Shown one piece after another: positions 6,072-13,347 of a DNA stretch of 13,347 nt. The notes beneath the pieces were generated by a model. That model saw nothing but the letters and a program-made list of their open reading frames with translations, did no database searches and was not told the origin of the DNA. The stretch spans positions 1 through 13,347 of the forward strand of contig JAAYZQ010000467.1 of the NCBI GenBank assembly GCA_012514775.1. Direction: 5' to 3'. A program made the position numbers and the translations under genes. Position 1 is the first letter of the stretch. Every line of letters starts with the position of its first letter. Source of the stretch: Anaerolineaceae bacterium. GTDB lineage: Bacteria; Chloroflexota; Anaerolineae; JAAYZQ01.

Positions 6072-7144
6072 AACAGTCTGGCTTTTCTCTGGCCTGGAGG
6101 AAGGCAACCGAGAGCAGGCTCTTTCTGCCGCTCGTTGCCCTGGCCCTCATCCTGCTATTCGACCTGATCACCATTCCCGGGTTCTTCTCCATCCAGACGA
6201 GGGACGGCAACCTGTACGGCAGCCTCATCGACATCGTGCGCAACGGCTCTACGGTTGCCCTGTTGGCCATCGGCATGACCCTGGTCATCGCCACCGGCGG
6301 GGTGGACCTCTCGGTGGGGGCGATCATGGCCATTGCGGCGTCGGTGGCGGCCCTGCTGATGAACCCCTACGTGTTGGCCAAGGAGCTGCCGCCCCACCTC
6401 ATGAGCCTGATCAACGACCCGACGTTCACCTTCCAACCGCTGTGGGTCGTGATCCTCGCGACGCTGCTCGTGGCCACCCTCTGCGGCGTGTGGAATGGGA
6501 TCCTGGTCGCCTACGTGCGCATCCAGGCCATGGTGGCGACCCTCATCCTGATGATCGCCGGCCGCGGCATCGCCCAGCTCATTACCAACGGGGTCAGGAT
6601 CCAGATCTTTTACGAGCCATACGCCTTTATTGGGCAGGGCTGGATCGTGCTGCCGGTCTCGGTCTATATCGTGGCCATCGTGTTCGTCCTCGCCTGGCTC
6701 TTCACGCGCAAAACGGCCATCGGCCTGTTCATCGAATCGGTGGGCGTCAACTTTCGCTCCAGCTACTTTGCCGGCATCAGCGAGAAGAGGATCAAGCTCC
6801 TGGCCTACACCTTCTGCGGCTTTTGCGCGGGCATTGCCGGCCTGGTGGACAGCTCGAACATCAAGACGTCGGATGCTTACAACCTCGGCATGTGGCTCGA
6901 GATGGACGCCATCCTGGCCGTCGTCATCGGCGGCACCTTGATGTCGGGTGGCCGCTTTTCCCTGTTCGCCAGCATCGTGGGCGCCTGGGTTATCCAGGCC
7001 ATCAGCACGTCCATGTACGCCTTTGGCGTTCCGGCGTTCGCCCTGCAGGCCATCAAGGCCGTCGTCGTCATCTTTGTGATTCTCCTGTATTCGGAACAGG
7101 CCAGAAGCCTGGTGCAGAGAATCAGCGCGCAGAAAGGGGCGTAA
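6068..7144 (+). CDS. ytfT: YtfT-like sugar ABC transporter permease
   Basis: This 358-residue integral membrane protein is strongly hydrophobic throughout, with about 9-10 predicted helices, the first near residues 18-36. The family signature AIGMTLVIATGGVDLSVGAIMAI (about residues 65-87) and later WNGILVAYVRIQAMVATLILM, TRKTAIGLFIESVGVN and LDAILAVVIGG-like segments match E. coli YtfT closely. It should form one half of the heterodimeric translocation pore with the following permease, energised by the double ATPase. ATG 6068 overlaps the ATPase stop by 4 bases and is preceded by AGGGGGTG. TAA 7142-7144 lies 5 bases before the next permease start. Nothing in the protein looks broken or unusual. 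Confidence 0.95.
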   Translation: MKQSGFSLAWRKATESRLFLPLVALALILLFDLITIPGFFSIQTRDGNLYGSLIDIVRNGSTVALLAIGMTLVIATGGVDLSVGAIMAIAASVAALLMNPYVLAKELPPHLMSLINDPTFTFQPLWVVILATLLVATLCGVWNGILVAYVRIQAMVATLILMIAGRGIAQLITNGVRIQIFYEPYAFIGQGWIVLPVSVYIVAIVFVLAWLFTRKTAIGLFIESVGVNFRSSYFAGISEKRIKLLAYTFCGFCAGIAGLVDSSNIKTSDAYNLGMWLEMDAILAVVIGGTLMSGGRFSLFASIVGAWVIQAISTSMYAFGVPAFALQAIKAVVVIFVILLYSEQARSLVQRISAQKGA

Positions 7145-7149
7145 CCGCG

Positions 7150-8757
7150 ATGCGAAGAATCGCCGCCTTTGTCTCCAACAACCAGAGGTTTATTCCGCTT
7201 GCGGCGACGGCGGTGCTGGCGCTCGTCGCCTACGGCGTTGGCGCGGCCTTTTACCCCGCCATGCGCGACTTCCAGGTGTTCCTCAACATCTTTCGCAACA
7301 ACGCCCACCTGCTGATCAGCGGCATCGGGATGACGTTTGTCATCCTCACCGGCGGCATCGACCTGTCGGTGAGCGGGGTCATGGCGCTGACGACCGTATC
7401 CGCGGCCGCCCTGCTTCGCGCCGGGTGGGACGCCTGGGCCGTCATCCCGCTGGTGCTGCTCATGGGCATGACCCTCGGCGCTCTCATGGGCTACGTCATC
7501 ACCTACATGAAGGTGCAGCCATTCATCGCCACCCTGGCGGGCCTGTGGTTTGCCCGGGGCATGTGCTACTTTATCAGCGACGACGCCATCCCCATCAACG
7601 ACCGCACCTTTCGCATCCTGGGCCAGACCAGGATTCTCATTCCGGGGCTGGCGGATCCGGTGGCCAAGACGGGAAACTGGGTCTCGATCATGATGGTCGT
7701 CGCCTCTGTTGTCCTGGTCCTGGGCATGTATCTGGCCCATTACCGGCGCTTTGGCCGTACCGTGTATGCCATCGGCGGCTACGAGGGAAGAAACGAGCAG
7801 TCCGCGCGGCTCATGGGTTTGCCGGTGAACACCACCAAGGTGCTGGTCTATACCATGAACGGCTTTTGCTCGGCCCTGGCGGGCATCGCCCTGGGTGTCT
7901 TTGTCCTCTCCGGACACGGCTCGTACGCGTACGCAGCCGAGCTGGACGTCATTGCCTCCGTGGTCATGGGCGGCACGGCGCTGAGCGGCGGCCAGGGCTA
8001 CGTATTCGGCACGCTCTTTGGCGTGCTGATCTTTGGCGTCACCCAGACCCTCATCCAGTTCAACGGGACGCTGAGCTCCTGGTGGACGCGCATCGTCATC
8101 GGCGTCCTGACGCTGCTGTTCATCGGCGTCCAGAGCCTGCTGGCCGCGCGCAAGAGCCGCCGCCGGGAGACAGAGGCCGTCGAGGCCGTGCCGCTGCCCG
8201 CTGCCGTCCGCAGACGTCGCGTGCTGCTCTACGGCGCCGGCGTGGTCCTGGTGGTCGCCGTGGCCGCGGTCATCGTCAGCATGCTGCCCGCCACCCCGAC
8301 GAGCGTGGCGAGCACCCGCACGGCCACGCCAAAAGCCTCTGCCTGTGAGCTCAGGCCCTTCAGGCAGGAGCTGGCCGGAGAGATGGCGAACAGCGGGGCG
8401 GTGGTCGTCTACGAGCGCAACGGCGGCCCGCGCTGCATCGACGAGGTGTATGCCATCTATGCCGACGGGCGAATCGTCGGCGACGATGGCGAGCGCAAGA
8501 TCGAGAAGCAGGTCACGCCGGCCGACGTGGAGATCCTCCTCGCCGGCATCCGGGACCTTGGCTGGTTCACGGACGAGATGTACAACACCTGGCACACCCC
8601 CTGCGGGCAGTGCTATGGGTACTATCTCACCGTTACCGACCAGGATCGCGTCAAGACGGTCAGGGGCGTGGACGGCGGTACCGATGCCCCGTCCGACTAC
8701 TGGCAGGTGATGTCCCTGGTCAAGGCCATCGTTCCGAGGTTCGAAACCGCGCAATAG
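7150..8757 (+). CDS. yjfF: YjfF-like sugar ABC permease fused to an extra membrane helix and extracytoplasmic domain
   Basis: Residues 1 to about 335 of this 535-residue protein form a normal YjfF-type permease: GMTFVILTGGIDLSVSG, PFIATLAGLWFARG, IPIN, FGRTVYAIGG, ELDVIASVVMGGTALSGG and GTLSSWWTRIVIG are all present. E. coli YjfF ends soon after this point. Here a basic stretch (KSRRRE, then RRRR at 354-357) leads into an added helix at about 358-379, a Ser/Thr/Pro/Ala linker (380-398) and a globular domain (399-535) with four cysteines (399, 429, 485, 488; the last two in CGQC). Because the permease C-terminus is normally cytoplasmic, the added helix should place the domain outside. Its function is unknown; sensing, or contact with the binding protein, is conjecture. 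AAAGGGG (7133-7139) serves ATG 7150. No frame break is visible at the junction. Confidence 0.9.
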   Translation: MRRIAAFVSNNQRFIPLAATAVLALVAYGVGAAFYPAMRDFQVFLNIFRNNAHLLISGIGMTFVILTGGIDLSVSGVMALTTVSAAALLRAGWDAWAVIPLVLLMGMTLGALMGYVITYMKVQPFIATLAGLWFARGMCYFISDDAIPINDRTFRILGQTRILIPGLADPVAKTGNWVSIMMVVASVVLVLGMYLAHYRRFGRTVYAIGGYEGRNEQSARLMGLPVNTTKVLVYTMNGFCSALAGIALGVFVLSGHGSYAYAAELDVIASVVMGGTALSGGQGYVFGTLFGVLIFGVTQTLIQFNGTLSSWWTRIVIGVLTLLFIGVQSLLAARKSRRRETEAVEAVPLPAAVRRRRVLLYGAGVVLVVAVAAVIVSMLPATPTSVASTRTATPKASACELRPFRQELAGEMANSGAVVVYERNGGPRCIDEVYAIYADGRIVGDDGERKIEKQVTPADVEILLAGIRDLGWFTDEMYNTWHTPCGQCYGYYLTVTDQDRVKTVRGVDGGTDAPSDYWQVMSLVKAIVPRFETAQ

Positions 8758-8815
8758 CGGGCCCGACCCGGAAGTGGAAGCGTTGGGGACAGCGTCGAGG
8801 ACAGGAGCAAGAGAG

Positions 8816-9730
8816 ATGAGCATAAAACGCGCGCTGATTCCGATCCTGGCATGCGCACTGCTGCTTTGTAGCTGCGACTATATCGTCTTGCCCGAGGACC
8901 TGGAGGATTCCGTGGCCGCGGGCTCGGGCGCCTGGACCGCCGTGGCGACGGGCATTGCGCCGGAGAACGGCAAGTTGCGCATCGACATCACCATCCGCAA
9001 CGACACCGGCGCCTGGAGCGAGATGCACGTCCTGCCCGACAAGCCGGCCGTCTTTACCGGGGGCGACGGCCAGAGCACCAACTGCGGCACGCTTTTCGTC
9101 GGCACGGGCGGCCACCGGCTGGCGCCGGGCTTCCAGATGCGGGGCGCCATCGCCGGGACCAGGGCCGAGCCCGCGACGCAGCTTCTCTACGTCGAGTGCG
9201 AGGGCGTCGAAGCCACCCCCGGTTCAAAGCTGGCCATCGACTATCGATACGTGACCGGCGAATACAACTACTACTACCCGGAGACAAACCAGGCGGACGC
9301 CAGGCTGGAAATCGACCTGGACGAGCTCACCCCGGAGATCGACTACCCCATCGCCGCAGAAATCGAGGGCTTGATCCTGGAGCCCAGCGCCGAGATCGTG
9401 GCCATCAACGACGTCGTCCTCACCCTGACCGGCGTGGAGCGCACCGACTCGGGCCTGGAGTTCTCGTGGCAGACGGCCAATCCCGGCGAATACCCAGCCT
9501 ACGTCCACATCGGCAATCCGCCCGTTATCGGCGACGACGGCATCCTGTACGGTTATTACGAGACCCCCGACATCGTGTCGGTGCCCATCACCCCTGCCGG
9601 CGAAAAAGCGACCTGGACAACCGAGGTCGCCGTCCCGCAGGAGGTCAAGGGCCTATACATCATGTTGAGTGTCGAATCCAAGAAGCAGCGGCTATTTGTG
9701 AACTATGCCGTCGATATCACCGATCGCTAG
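8816..9730 (+). CDS. Predicted lipoprotein of unknown function
   Basis: The gene encodes a 304-residue protein that I do not recognise. Basic residues (KR, 4-5), a hydrophobic core (6-17) and a lipobox-like LCSC with Cys20 indicate a lipid-anchored extracytoplasmic protein, although Cys at the -2 position is unusual. The remainder has no further membrane span and alternates short polar and hydrophobic stretches rich in Gly, Thr, Glu and Tyr, suggesting beta-sandwich modules, perhaps two (about residues 35-160 and 190-304). No catalytic motif is apparent. AGGAG (8803-8807) supports ATG 8816 over an in-frame ATG at 8774, which would spoil the signal peptide. Its position between transporter and kinase genes suggests a role at the cell surface linked to sugar capture, which is an inference only. 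Confidence 0.85.
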   Translation: MSIKRALIPILACALLLCSCDYIVLPEDLEDSVAAGSGAWTAVATGIAPENGKLRIDITIRNDTGAWSEMHVLPDKPAVFTGGDGQSTNCGTLFVGTGGHRLAPGFQMRGAIAGTRAEPATQLLYVECEGVEATPGSKLAIDYRYVTGEYNYYYPETNQADARLEIDLDELTPEIDYPIAAEIEGLILEPSAEIVAINDVVLTLTGVERTDSGLEFSWQTANPGEYPAYVHIGNPPVIGDDGILYGYYETPDIVSVPITPAGEKATWTTEVAVPQEVKGLYIMLSVESKKQRLFVNYAVDITDR

Positions 9731-9755
9731 CTCGACCATGAAAGGCTGCAATGCA

Positions 9756-11432
9756 ATGGCCAAAAAGTATACCATCGGCGTCGATTTTGGGACCGAATCG
9801 GGACGTGCCGTGTTGGTGGACGTGACCGATGGCCGCGAGCTGGCCAGCAGCGTTCACCCCTACGCCAACGGTGTCATCGACGAGAAGCTGCCCGGCACCG
9901 ACGTGCGGCTGGAGCTCGATTGGGCGCTCCAGGACCCTAACGATTATGTCGAGGTGTTCAAGCAGGCGATCCCGGCCGTCCTGGCGGAGAGCGGCGTCGC
10001 CGCCGGCGACGTCATCGGCCTGGGCATCGACTTTACGGCGTGCACGATGCTGCCGACCAGGGCCGATGGCACCCCGCTCTGCTTCCTGCCCGAATGGCGC
10101 GACCATCCCCACGCCTGGGTCAAGCTGTGGAAACATCACGCGGCTCAGCCCGAAGCCAACAAGCTGAACGACACCGCCCGGGAGCTGGGATACCGCTTCC
10201 TGGAGCGCTACGGCGGCAAGATCAGCTCCGAGTGGTTCTTTCCCAAGGCCTGGCAGATCCTCGACGAGGCGCCGGAGGTGTATGCCGCAGCCGACCGCCT
10301 CATCGAGGCCGCCGACTGGGTCGTCTGGCAACTGACGGGCACCGAGACGCGCAACGCCTGCACGGCCGGCTACAAGGCCATCTGGTCCAAGAGCGAGGGC
10401 TTTCCGCCCAATGCGTTCTTCAAAGCGCTCGATCCGCGCCTGGAACACATCGTCGACGAGAAGATGGAGCGCGAGATCCTGCCCCTGGGTGCCAGGGCAG
10501 GCGGACTGACCGAGACGGCCGCGGCATGGACCGGCCTCCGGCCGGGCACCGCCGTGGCGGTGGCCAACGTGGACGCCCACGTGGCCGTGCCGGCTGCCAC
10601 CGTCACCGAGCCCGGCCGCATGGTCATCATCATGGGCACGTCCAACTGCCACATGCTCCTGGGCGAGCAAGAGCGCATCGTCCCGGGCATGTGCGGCGTG
10701 GTGGTCGACGGCATCCTGCCCAACATGCCCGGCTTTGAGGCCGGCCAGTCGTGCGTGGGCGATCACTTTGCCTGGTTCGTCGAAAACTGCGTGCCGGCGG
10801 CCTACGAGGAACATGCCCGGGCCCGGGGCGTGGACATCCACAGGCTCCTGGAGGAAGAGGCCGCCCGCCTGAGGCCGGGCGAAAGCGGCCTGCTGGCCCT
10901 CGACTGGTGGAACGGAAACCGCAGCGTGCTGGTGGACGTGGACCTCACCGGCCTGCTGCTGGGCGCCACCCTCCTCACCCGCCCGGAAGAGATCTATCGC
11001 GCCCTCATCGAGGCCACGGCCTTTGGCACGCGCCTCATCGTCGAGACGTTCCGCGAGAGTGGAGTTCCGGTCCACGAGATCGTCGCCACCGGCGGCCTGC
11101 CCGACCGCAACAAGCTGCTGATGCAGATCTATGCCGACGTGACCGGCCTGCCGATCAACATCCCGGCCTCGAACTTTGTGCCCGCCTTTGGCTCGGCCAT
11201 GCACGGCGCCGTGGCTGCCGGCGCCCGCGCCGGCGGTTACGACGACATCGTCGAGGCCAGCCGCCGGATGGCCCGGCTGCGTGACGAGTGCTACCGGCCC
11301 ATCCCGGCGAACCAGGCCGCCTACGACCGGCTCTATGCCGAATACGTTGCCCTGCACGACTACCTGGGCCGGGGCGCCAACGACGTCATGAAGCGCCTGA
11401 AGCAGATCAAGGCCCAGGCGCGCAACGGCTGA
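9756..11432 (+). CDS. araB: Ribulokinase AraB (L-ribulose to L-ribulose 5-phosphate)
   Basis: This 558-residue cytosolic FGGY-family kinase has the AraB-specific features: VDFGTESGR (9-17, phosphate binding with Asp10), [22 protein letters not shown], the [10 protein letters not shown] and CTAGYKAIW segments, [10 protein letters not shown] with the likely catalytic base Asp273, [21 protein letters not shown] and [20 protein letters not shown]. The length is normal for AraB. It phosphorylates L-ribulose with ATP, the second step of arabinose use. ATG 9756 is chosen because it gives the standard [13 protein letters not shown] start and has AAAGG (9741-9745) ahead; ATGs at 9705 and 9738 in the same frame lack a ribosome binding site and the first lies in the lipoprotein gene. 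The gene follows the lipoprotein stop by 25 bases and precedes araD by 16. Confidence 0.97.
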   Translation: MAKKYTIGVDFGTESGRAVLVDVTDGRELASSVHPYANGVIDEKLPGTDVRLELDWALQDPNDYVEVFKQAIPAVLAESGVAAGDVIGLGIDFTACTMLPTRADGTPLCFLPEWRDHPHAWVKLWKHHAAQPEANKLNDTARELGYRFLERYGGKISSEWFFPKAWQILDEAPEVYAAADRLIEAADWVVWQLTGTETRNACTAGYKAIWSKSEGFPPNAFFKALDPRLEHIVDEKMEREILPLGARAGGLTETAAAWTGLRPGTAVAVANVDAHVAVPAATVTEPGRMVIIMGTSNCHMLLGEQERIVPGMCGVVVDGILPNMPGFEAGQSCVGDHFAWFVENCVPAAYEEHARARGVDIHRLLEEEAARLRPGESGLLALDWWNGNRSVLVDVDLTGLLLGATLLTRPEEIYRALIEATAFGTRLIVETFRESGVPVHEIVATGGLPDRNKLLMQIYADVTGLPINIPASNFVPAFGSAMHGAVAAGARAGGYDDIVEASRRMARLRDECYRPIPANQAAYDRLYAEYVALHDYLGRGANDVMKRLKQIKAQARNG

Positions 11433-11448
11433 TGGAGGGAGGGACCTC

Positions 11449-12090
11449 ATGCTCGAAGACCTCAAGCACGAGTTGATCGGCCTGCACATGGAGCTGGTCC
11501 GGAACGAGCTGGTGGCCTGGACCAGCGGGAACGTGAGCGCCCGCGACCCGAAATCGAACCTGGTGGTCATCAAGCCATCGGGCGTGCGCTACGAGGACCT
11601 GCGCCCCGAGCTGATGGTGGTCGTCGACCTGGGCGGCTGCGTCGTCGAGGGCGAGCTCAAGCCCTCCTCCGACACGGCCAGCCACCTGTACATCTACCGC
11701 CAGCGGCCCGACGTGGGCGGCGTGGTGCACACCCATTCCCGGTATGCCACCGCCTTTGCCGCCGTAGGCCGCCCCATCCCGGTGGTCCTGACGGCCATCG
11801 CCGACGAGTTCGGAGGGCCCATCCCCTGCGGCGGCTTTGGCCTCATCGGCGACGAGGCCATCGGCCGGTTGGTGGTGGACTGCATCGGCGATTCGCCGGC
11901 CGTGCTGCTCAAGAACCACGGCGTCTTTACCGTCGGCAAGACGGCCGAGGCGGCGGTCAAGGCGGCGGTCATGACCGAGGACAATGCCCGCACCGTGTGG
12001 CTGGCCATGCAGTTGGGCCAGCCCGAGGAGATCTGTGCCGAAGACGTGGCGCGCCTGCACCACCGCTACACGCACGTCTACGGCCAGTAG
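11449..12090 (+). CDS. araD: L-ribulose-5-phosphate 4-epimerase AraD
   Basis: This 213-residue class II aldolase/epimerase begins MLEDLK and ends YGQ exactly as E. coli AraD does. It would convert L-ribulose 5-phosphate to D-xylulose 5-phosphate, linking the pathway to the pentose phosphate route. Zinc ligands are His94, His96 (HTHS) and His157 (KNHG). Other conserved residues are Asp75 (PSSDTASH), the likely catalytic Asp119 (ADEF) and Tyr211 near the C-terminus. SGNVS and KPSGV near the N-terminus fit phosphate binding. It is about 18 residues shorter than the E. coli enzyme because the segment after the ADEFGGPIPC region is compact; nothing essential appears missing. A very strong ribosome binding site, GGAGGGAGGG (11434-11443), lies in the short gap after araB. 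Confidence 0.96.
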   Translation: MLEDLKHELIGLHMELVRNELVAWTSGNVSARDPKSNLVVIKPSGVRYEDLRPELMVVVDLGGCVVEGELKPSSDTASHLYIYRQRPDVGGVVHTHSRYATAFAAVGRPIPVVLTAIADEFGGPIPCGGFGLIGDEAIGRLVVDCIGDSPAVLLKNHGVFTVGKTAEAAVKAAVMTEDNARTVWLAMQLGQPEEICAEDVARLHHRYTHVYGQ

Positions 12091-12117
12091 CTGCCGGGGG
12101 CAGCCGGGAGGTTGGCG

Positions 12118-13026
12118 ATGAAGAGCAGTGGAATGGCGCCCACCATGGGCGCCCTCGCCGAGCGAACAAGGGCTTCCTGGGCCAGGCACATCCCCACCTA
12201 CGCCGCCGTCCCGCCCGCCTACCGGGCATTCTTCGAGCCCTTGCAGGCAGCGGGCCAGGACCTGCCCCACGCCGTCCTGGCCCCCTCCTACGAAGGCTTC
12301 CTCCACCGCGCCACCGAAAAGCTCGTCTTTGCCCTGGGCCAGGAGATCCACGTCCTGGAAAAAGCCGGCAACACCTTCCAGGCCCACTGTTTTCCCCTGC
12401 CGGCGATCAGCTACGTCGAATTTCGAGCCGTGCTCCTGGACGCCCACGTCAAGATCTGTGGCCTGGCGGACCGGGGCGCCCCGGCTTGCTGCACCATCCG
12501 CTTCAACGCCGTCGGCGATTACCTGTTCAGGCCCATCGTGGAGACCATACGGCGGGCCGCCATCGACGCCGGGGAGAGGGACCCGGGATGGGAGCGGGAG
12601 GGATTCGAGCACCTGATCCGGGTGAACTACAAGTTTATGAGCTACGCCCGCCACAGCCTGTTGCCGGGAGAGAAGGTCGTCCGGTCTATCCTGCAGCCCG
12701 AGATCCGGGAGGGCGTGTTGACCCTCCTGGGCAGGACCTACCACAGGACCATCTCGCCCACGCACATGACCATCCTGACCGATTGCGAGCTCGTTACCAT
12801 CCGGGAAGAGCAGCGCCCCGGTAAGGACCGCTATGGCGGCGTGTGGACCTATATCCCCCTGAAAAAGATCGTCGCCCTGTCGCTGGCGGAACAGGAGGGC
12901 GGCCTGCTGCGCCTGTCCATCGAGCTACCGGCAGGCGCCTCCCTCGATTCCCTGTTCGAGGCTTCTGCGCGGCGGGAGCTCGAGCAGTTGATAGAGGGCG
13001 TGGAGGAGCAGCGCCCGGCGGCGTGA
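12118..13026 (+). CDS. Uncharacterised protein with two possible PH-like halves
   Basis: I do not recognise this 302-residue protein as a named family. It has no signal peptide or membrane helix and is probably cytosolic. Two halves have a similar outline of several beta strands followed by a terminal helix. The first spans about residues 50-145 (EKLVFALGQEIHVLEK, then AISYVEFRAVLLDAHVKI, then FNAVGDYLF and a helix). The second spans about 180-296 (MTILTDCELVTIREE, YGGVWTYIPLKKIVALSL, LRLSIELP and a helix). This order of strands, a YIPL or LPAI turn, then a helix resembles bacterial PH-like domains. ATG 12118 follows GGGAGG (12106-12111) by 6 bases; an upstream TTG at 12112 abuts that site and is rejected. 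It lies 27 bases after araD and is probably the last gene of the operon. Confidence 0.8.
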   Translation: MKSSGMAPTMGALAERTRASWARHIPTYAAVPPAYRAFFEPLQAAGQDLPHAVLAPSYEGFLHRATEKLVFALGQEIHVLEKAGNTFQAHCFPLPAISYVEFRAVLLDAHVKICGLADRGAPACCTIRFNAVGDYLFRPIVETIRRAAIDAGERDPGWEREGFEHLIRVNYKFMSYARHSLLPGEKVVRSILQPEIREGVLTLLGRTYHRTISPTHMTILTDCELVTIREEQRPGKDRYGGVWTYIPLKKIVALSLAEQEGGLLRLSIELPAGASLDSLFEASARRELEQLIEGVEEQRPAA

Positions 13027-13051
13027 CCAGGGCAACTCCCCGAAATGCCAG

Positions 13052-13074
13052 GCCGTAGCTGCTGCCAGCACGGC
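13052..13074 (+). terminator. Possible operon-end hairpin
   Basis: GCCGT-A-GCTG, loop CTGC, then CAGC-ACGGC form a 9-bp stem with one bulged A, 26 bases after the stop at 13026. A second hairpin, GAGCG-TCAAC-CGCTC, follows at 13082-13096. Neither is followed by a T-run, so factor-independent termination is uncertain, but the position between two operons fits a transcript end. Confidence 0.45.
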
Positions 13075-13143
13075 ATGTCCAGAGCGTCAACCGCTCGCAG
13101 CCAAACACAACCAAGTGATCGCTCAAGAGGTTGAATTGGGGGA

Positions 13144-13172
13144 TTGACAAACCCCAGGATACGTGCTATACT
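13144..13172 (+). promoter_or_regulatory. Sigma-70 promoter of the ROK-family regulator gene
   Basis: TTGACA (13144-13149) and TATACT (13167-13172) are separated by an ideal 17-bp spacer, and TGC directly before the -10 box makes it an extended -10. Nineteen bases around the -35 (13132-13150) match the corresponding segment of the lacI promoter (592-610) at 17 positions. The expected start lies near 13179-13180, within the palindromes that follow. Confidence 0.9.
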
Positions 13173-13174
13173 GT

Positions 13175-13195
13175 ACTTAGTAAGTTAAGTTAACT
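13175..13195. promoter_or_regulatory. Putative operator of the ROK regulator, two overlapping palindromes
   Basis: ACTTA-G-TAAGT (13175-13185) and AGTTAA-G-TTAACT (13183-13195) are perfect odd-length palindromes, both centred on G, 9 bases apart centre to centre. They begin two bases after the -10 box and cover the expected start of transcription. The AT-rich TTAGTAA/TTAACT style resembles sites of ROK-type repressors such as NagC and XylR. Autoregulation by the gene at 13224 is inferred. Confidence 0.65.
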
Positions 13196-13223
13196 GCCAA
13201 AGTCGACTGTAGGAGAAGTGACC

Positions 13224-13347
13224 ATGAAACGGTCGGCCCAGAAGGCTACTTCGAAGCAAACCAAAGCCTACAACACCCGCCTGGTCCTGCGGACCATTTA
13301 CGACCACGACCGGATCAGCCGGGCCGACATCGCCCGCGCCACCGGGC
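13224..13347 (+). CDS. ROK-family transcriptional regulator, N-terminal part (3' end outside window)
   Basis: Only 41 residues are visible before the window ends. ATG 13224 follows AGGAG (13211-13215). After a basic start (MKRSAQKATSKQTKAYN), the segment TRLVLRTIYDHDRISRADIA matches the N-terminal winged helix of ROK-family repressors (NagC/XylR type), in which N-x-x-x-VL-x-x-I-x-x-x-x-x-ISRADIA-x-x-TG is typical. The expected ROK sugar-kinase-like domain lies outside the window. It has its own promoter and operator and probably opens the next sugar-use operon. It could also affect the arabinose genes, but nothing here shows that. Confidence 0.88.
   Translation, partial: MKRSAQKATSKQTKAYNTRLVLRTIYDHDRISRADIARATG

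Noticed and set aside
6061..8757. An 898-codon frame joining an upstream stretch to the second permease.
   Set aside because: Its first part is an out-of-frame reading of the first permease. ATG 7150 has a ribosome binding site and gives a normal YjfF-like N-terminus.
1814..12090. An L-fucose or L-rhamnose pathway instead of arabinose.
   Set aside because: The kinase carries AraB-specific segments ([21 protein letters not shown]) and the epimerase starts and ends like AraD, with the epimerase Asp119 and Tyr211, not like FucA.

Overview
This window reads as one long L-arabinose catabolic operon on the + strand of a GC-rich bacterium, most likely a member of the Chloroflexota (Anaerolineae-like). 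Reasons for that guess are the Thr/Ala/Pro linker after the lipoprotein cysteine of the sugar-binding protein, the mix of LacI and ROK regulators with near-consensus sigma-70 promoters, and the non-classical isomerase. The taxonomic call is an inference, not a proof. All supportable genes lie on the + strand; the long minus-strand reading frames are GC-driven shadows.

Layout. 1-372: the C-terminal end of a LacI-family regulator, cut by the window edge. 373-714: a non-coding region with several hairpins and repeats, ending in a consensus extended -10 promoter (604-632), a perfect 12-bp palindrome (633-644) and two tandem 12-bp repeats (645-668). 715-1812: a second LacI-family regulator, a paralogue of the first. 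1814-3256: a FucI/AraA-superfamily sugar isomerase (COG2407-like). 3388-4419: a lipoprotein sugar-binding protein resembling YtfQ. 4480-4512: an intercistronic hairpin. 4554-6071: a double ATPase like YtfR. 6068-7144: a permease like YtfT. 7150-8757: a permease like YjfF, carrying an unusual extra membrane helix and an extracytoplasmic domain. 8816-9730: a lipoprotein of unknown function. 9756-11432: ribulokinase AraB. 11449-12090: L-ribulose-5-phosphate 4-epimerase AraD. 12118-13026: an unrecognised cytosolic protein with two PH-like halves. 13027-13223: hairpins, then a second consensus promoter with overlapping palindromes. 13224 to the end: the start of a ROK-family regulator.

How the genes work together. 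The binding protein, double ATPase and two permeases form a CUT2-type ABC importer of the YtfQRT-YjfF type, a group known for furanose-form sugars. The isomerase would turn L-arabinose into L-ribulose, AraB would phosphorylate it, and AraD would yield D-xylulose 5-phosphate for the pentose phosphate pathway. The first-gene LacI regulator probably controls the whole unit, itself included, through the palindrome just after its -10 box. No classical AraA is present, so the COG2407-like enzyme is the likely isomerase.

The least ordinary parts are the permease fusion, the two uncharacterised genes embedded in or ending the operon, the tandem LacI paralogues with a sharp identity boundary, and a 19-bp sequence shared (17/19) around the -35 boxes of the two regulator promoters.
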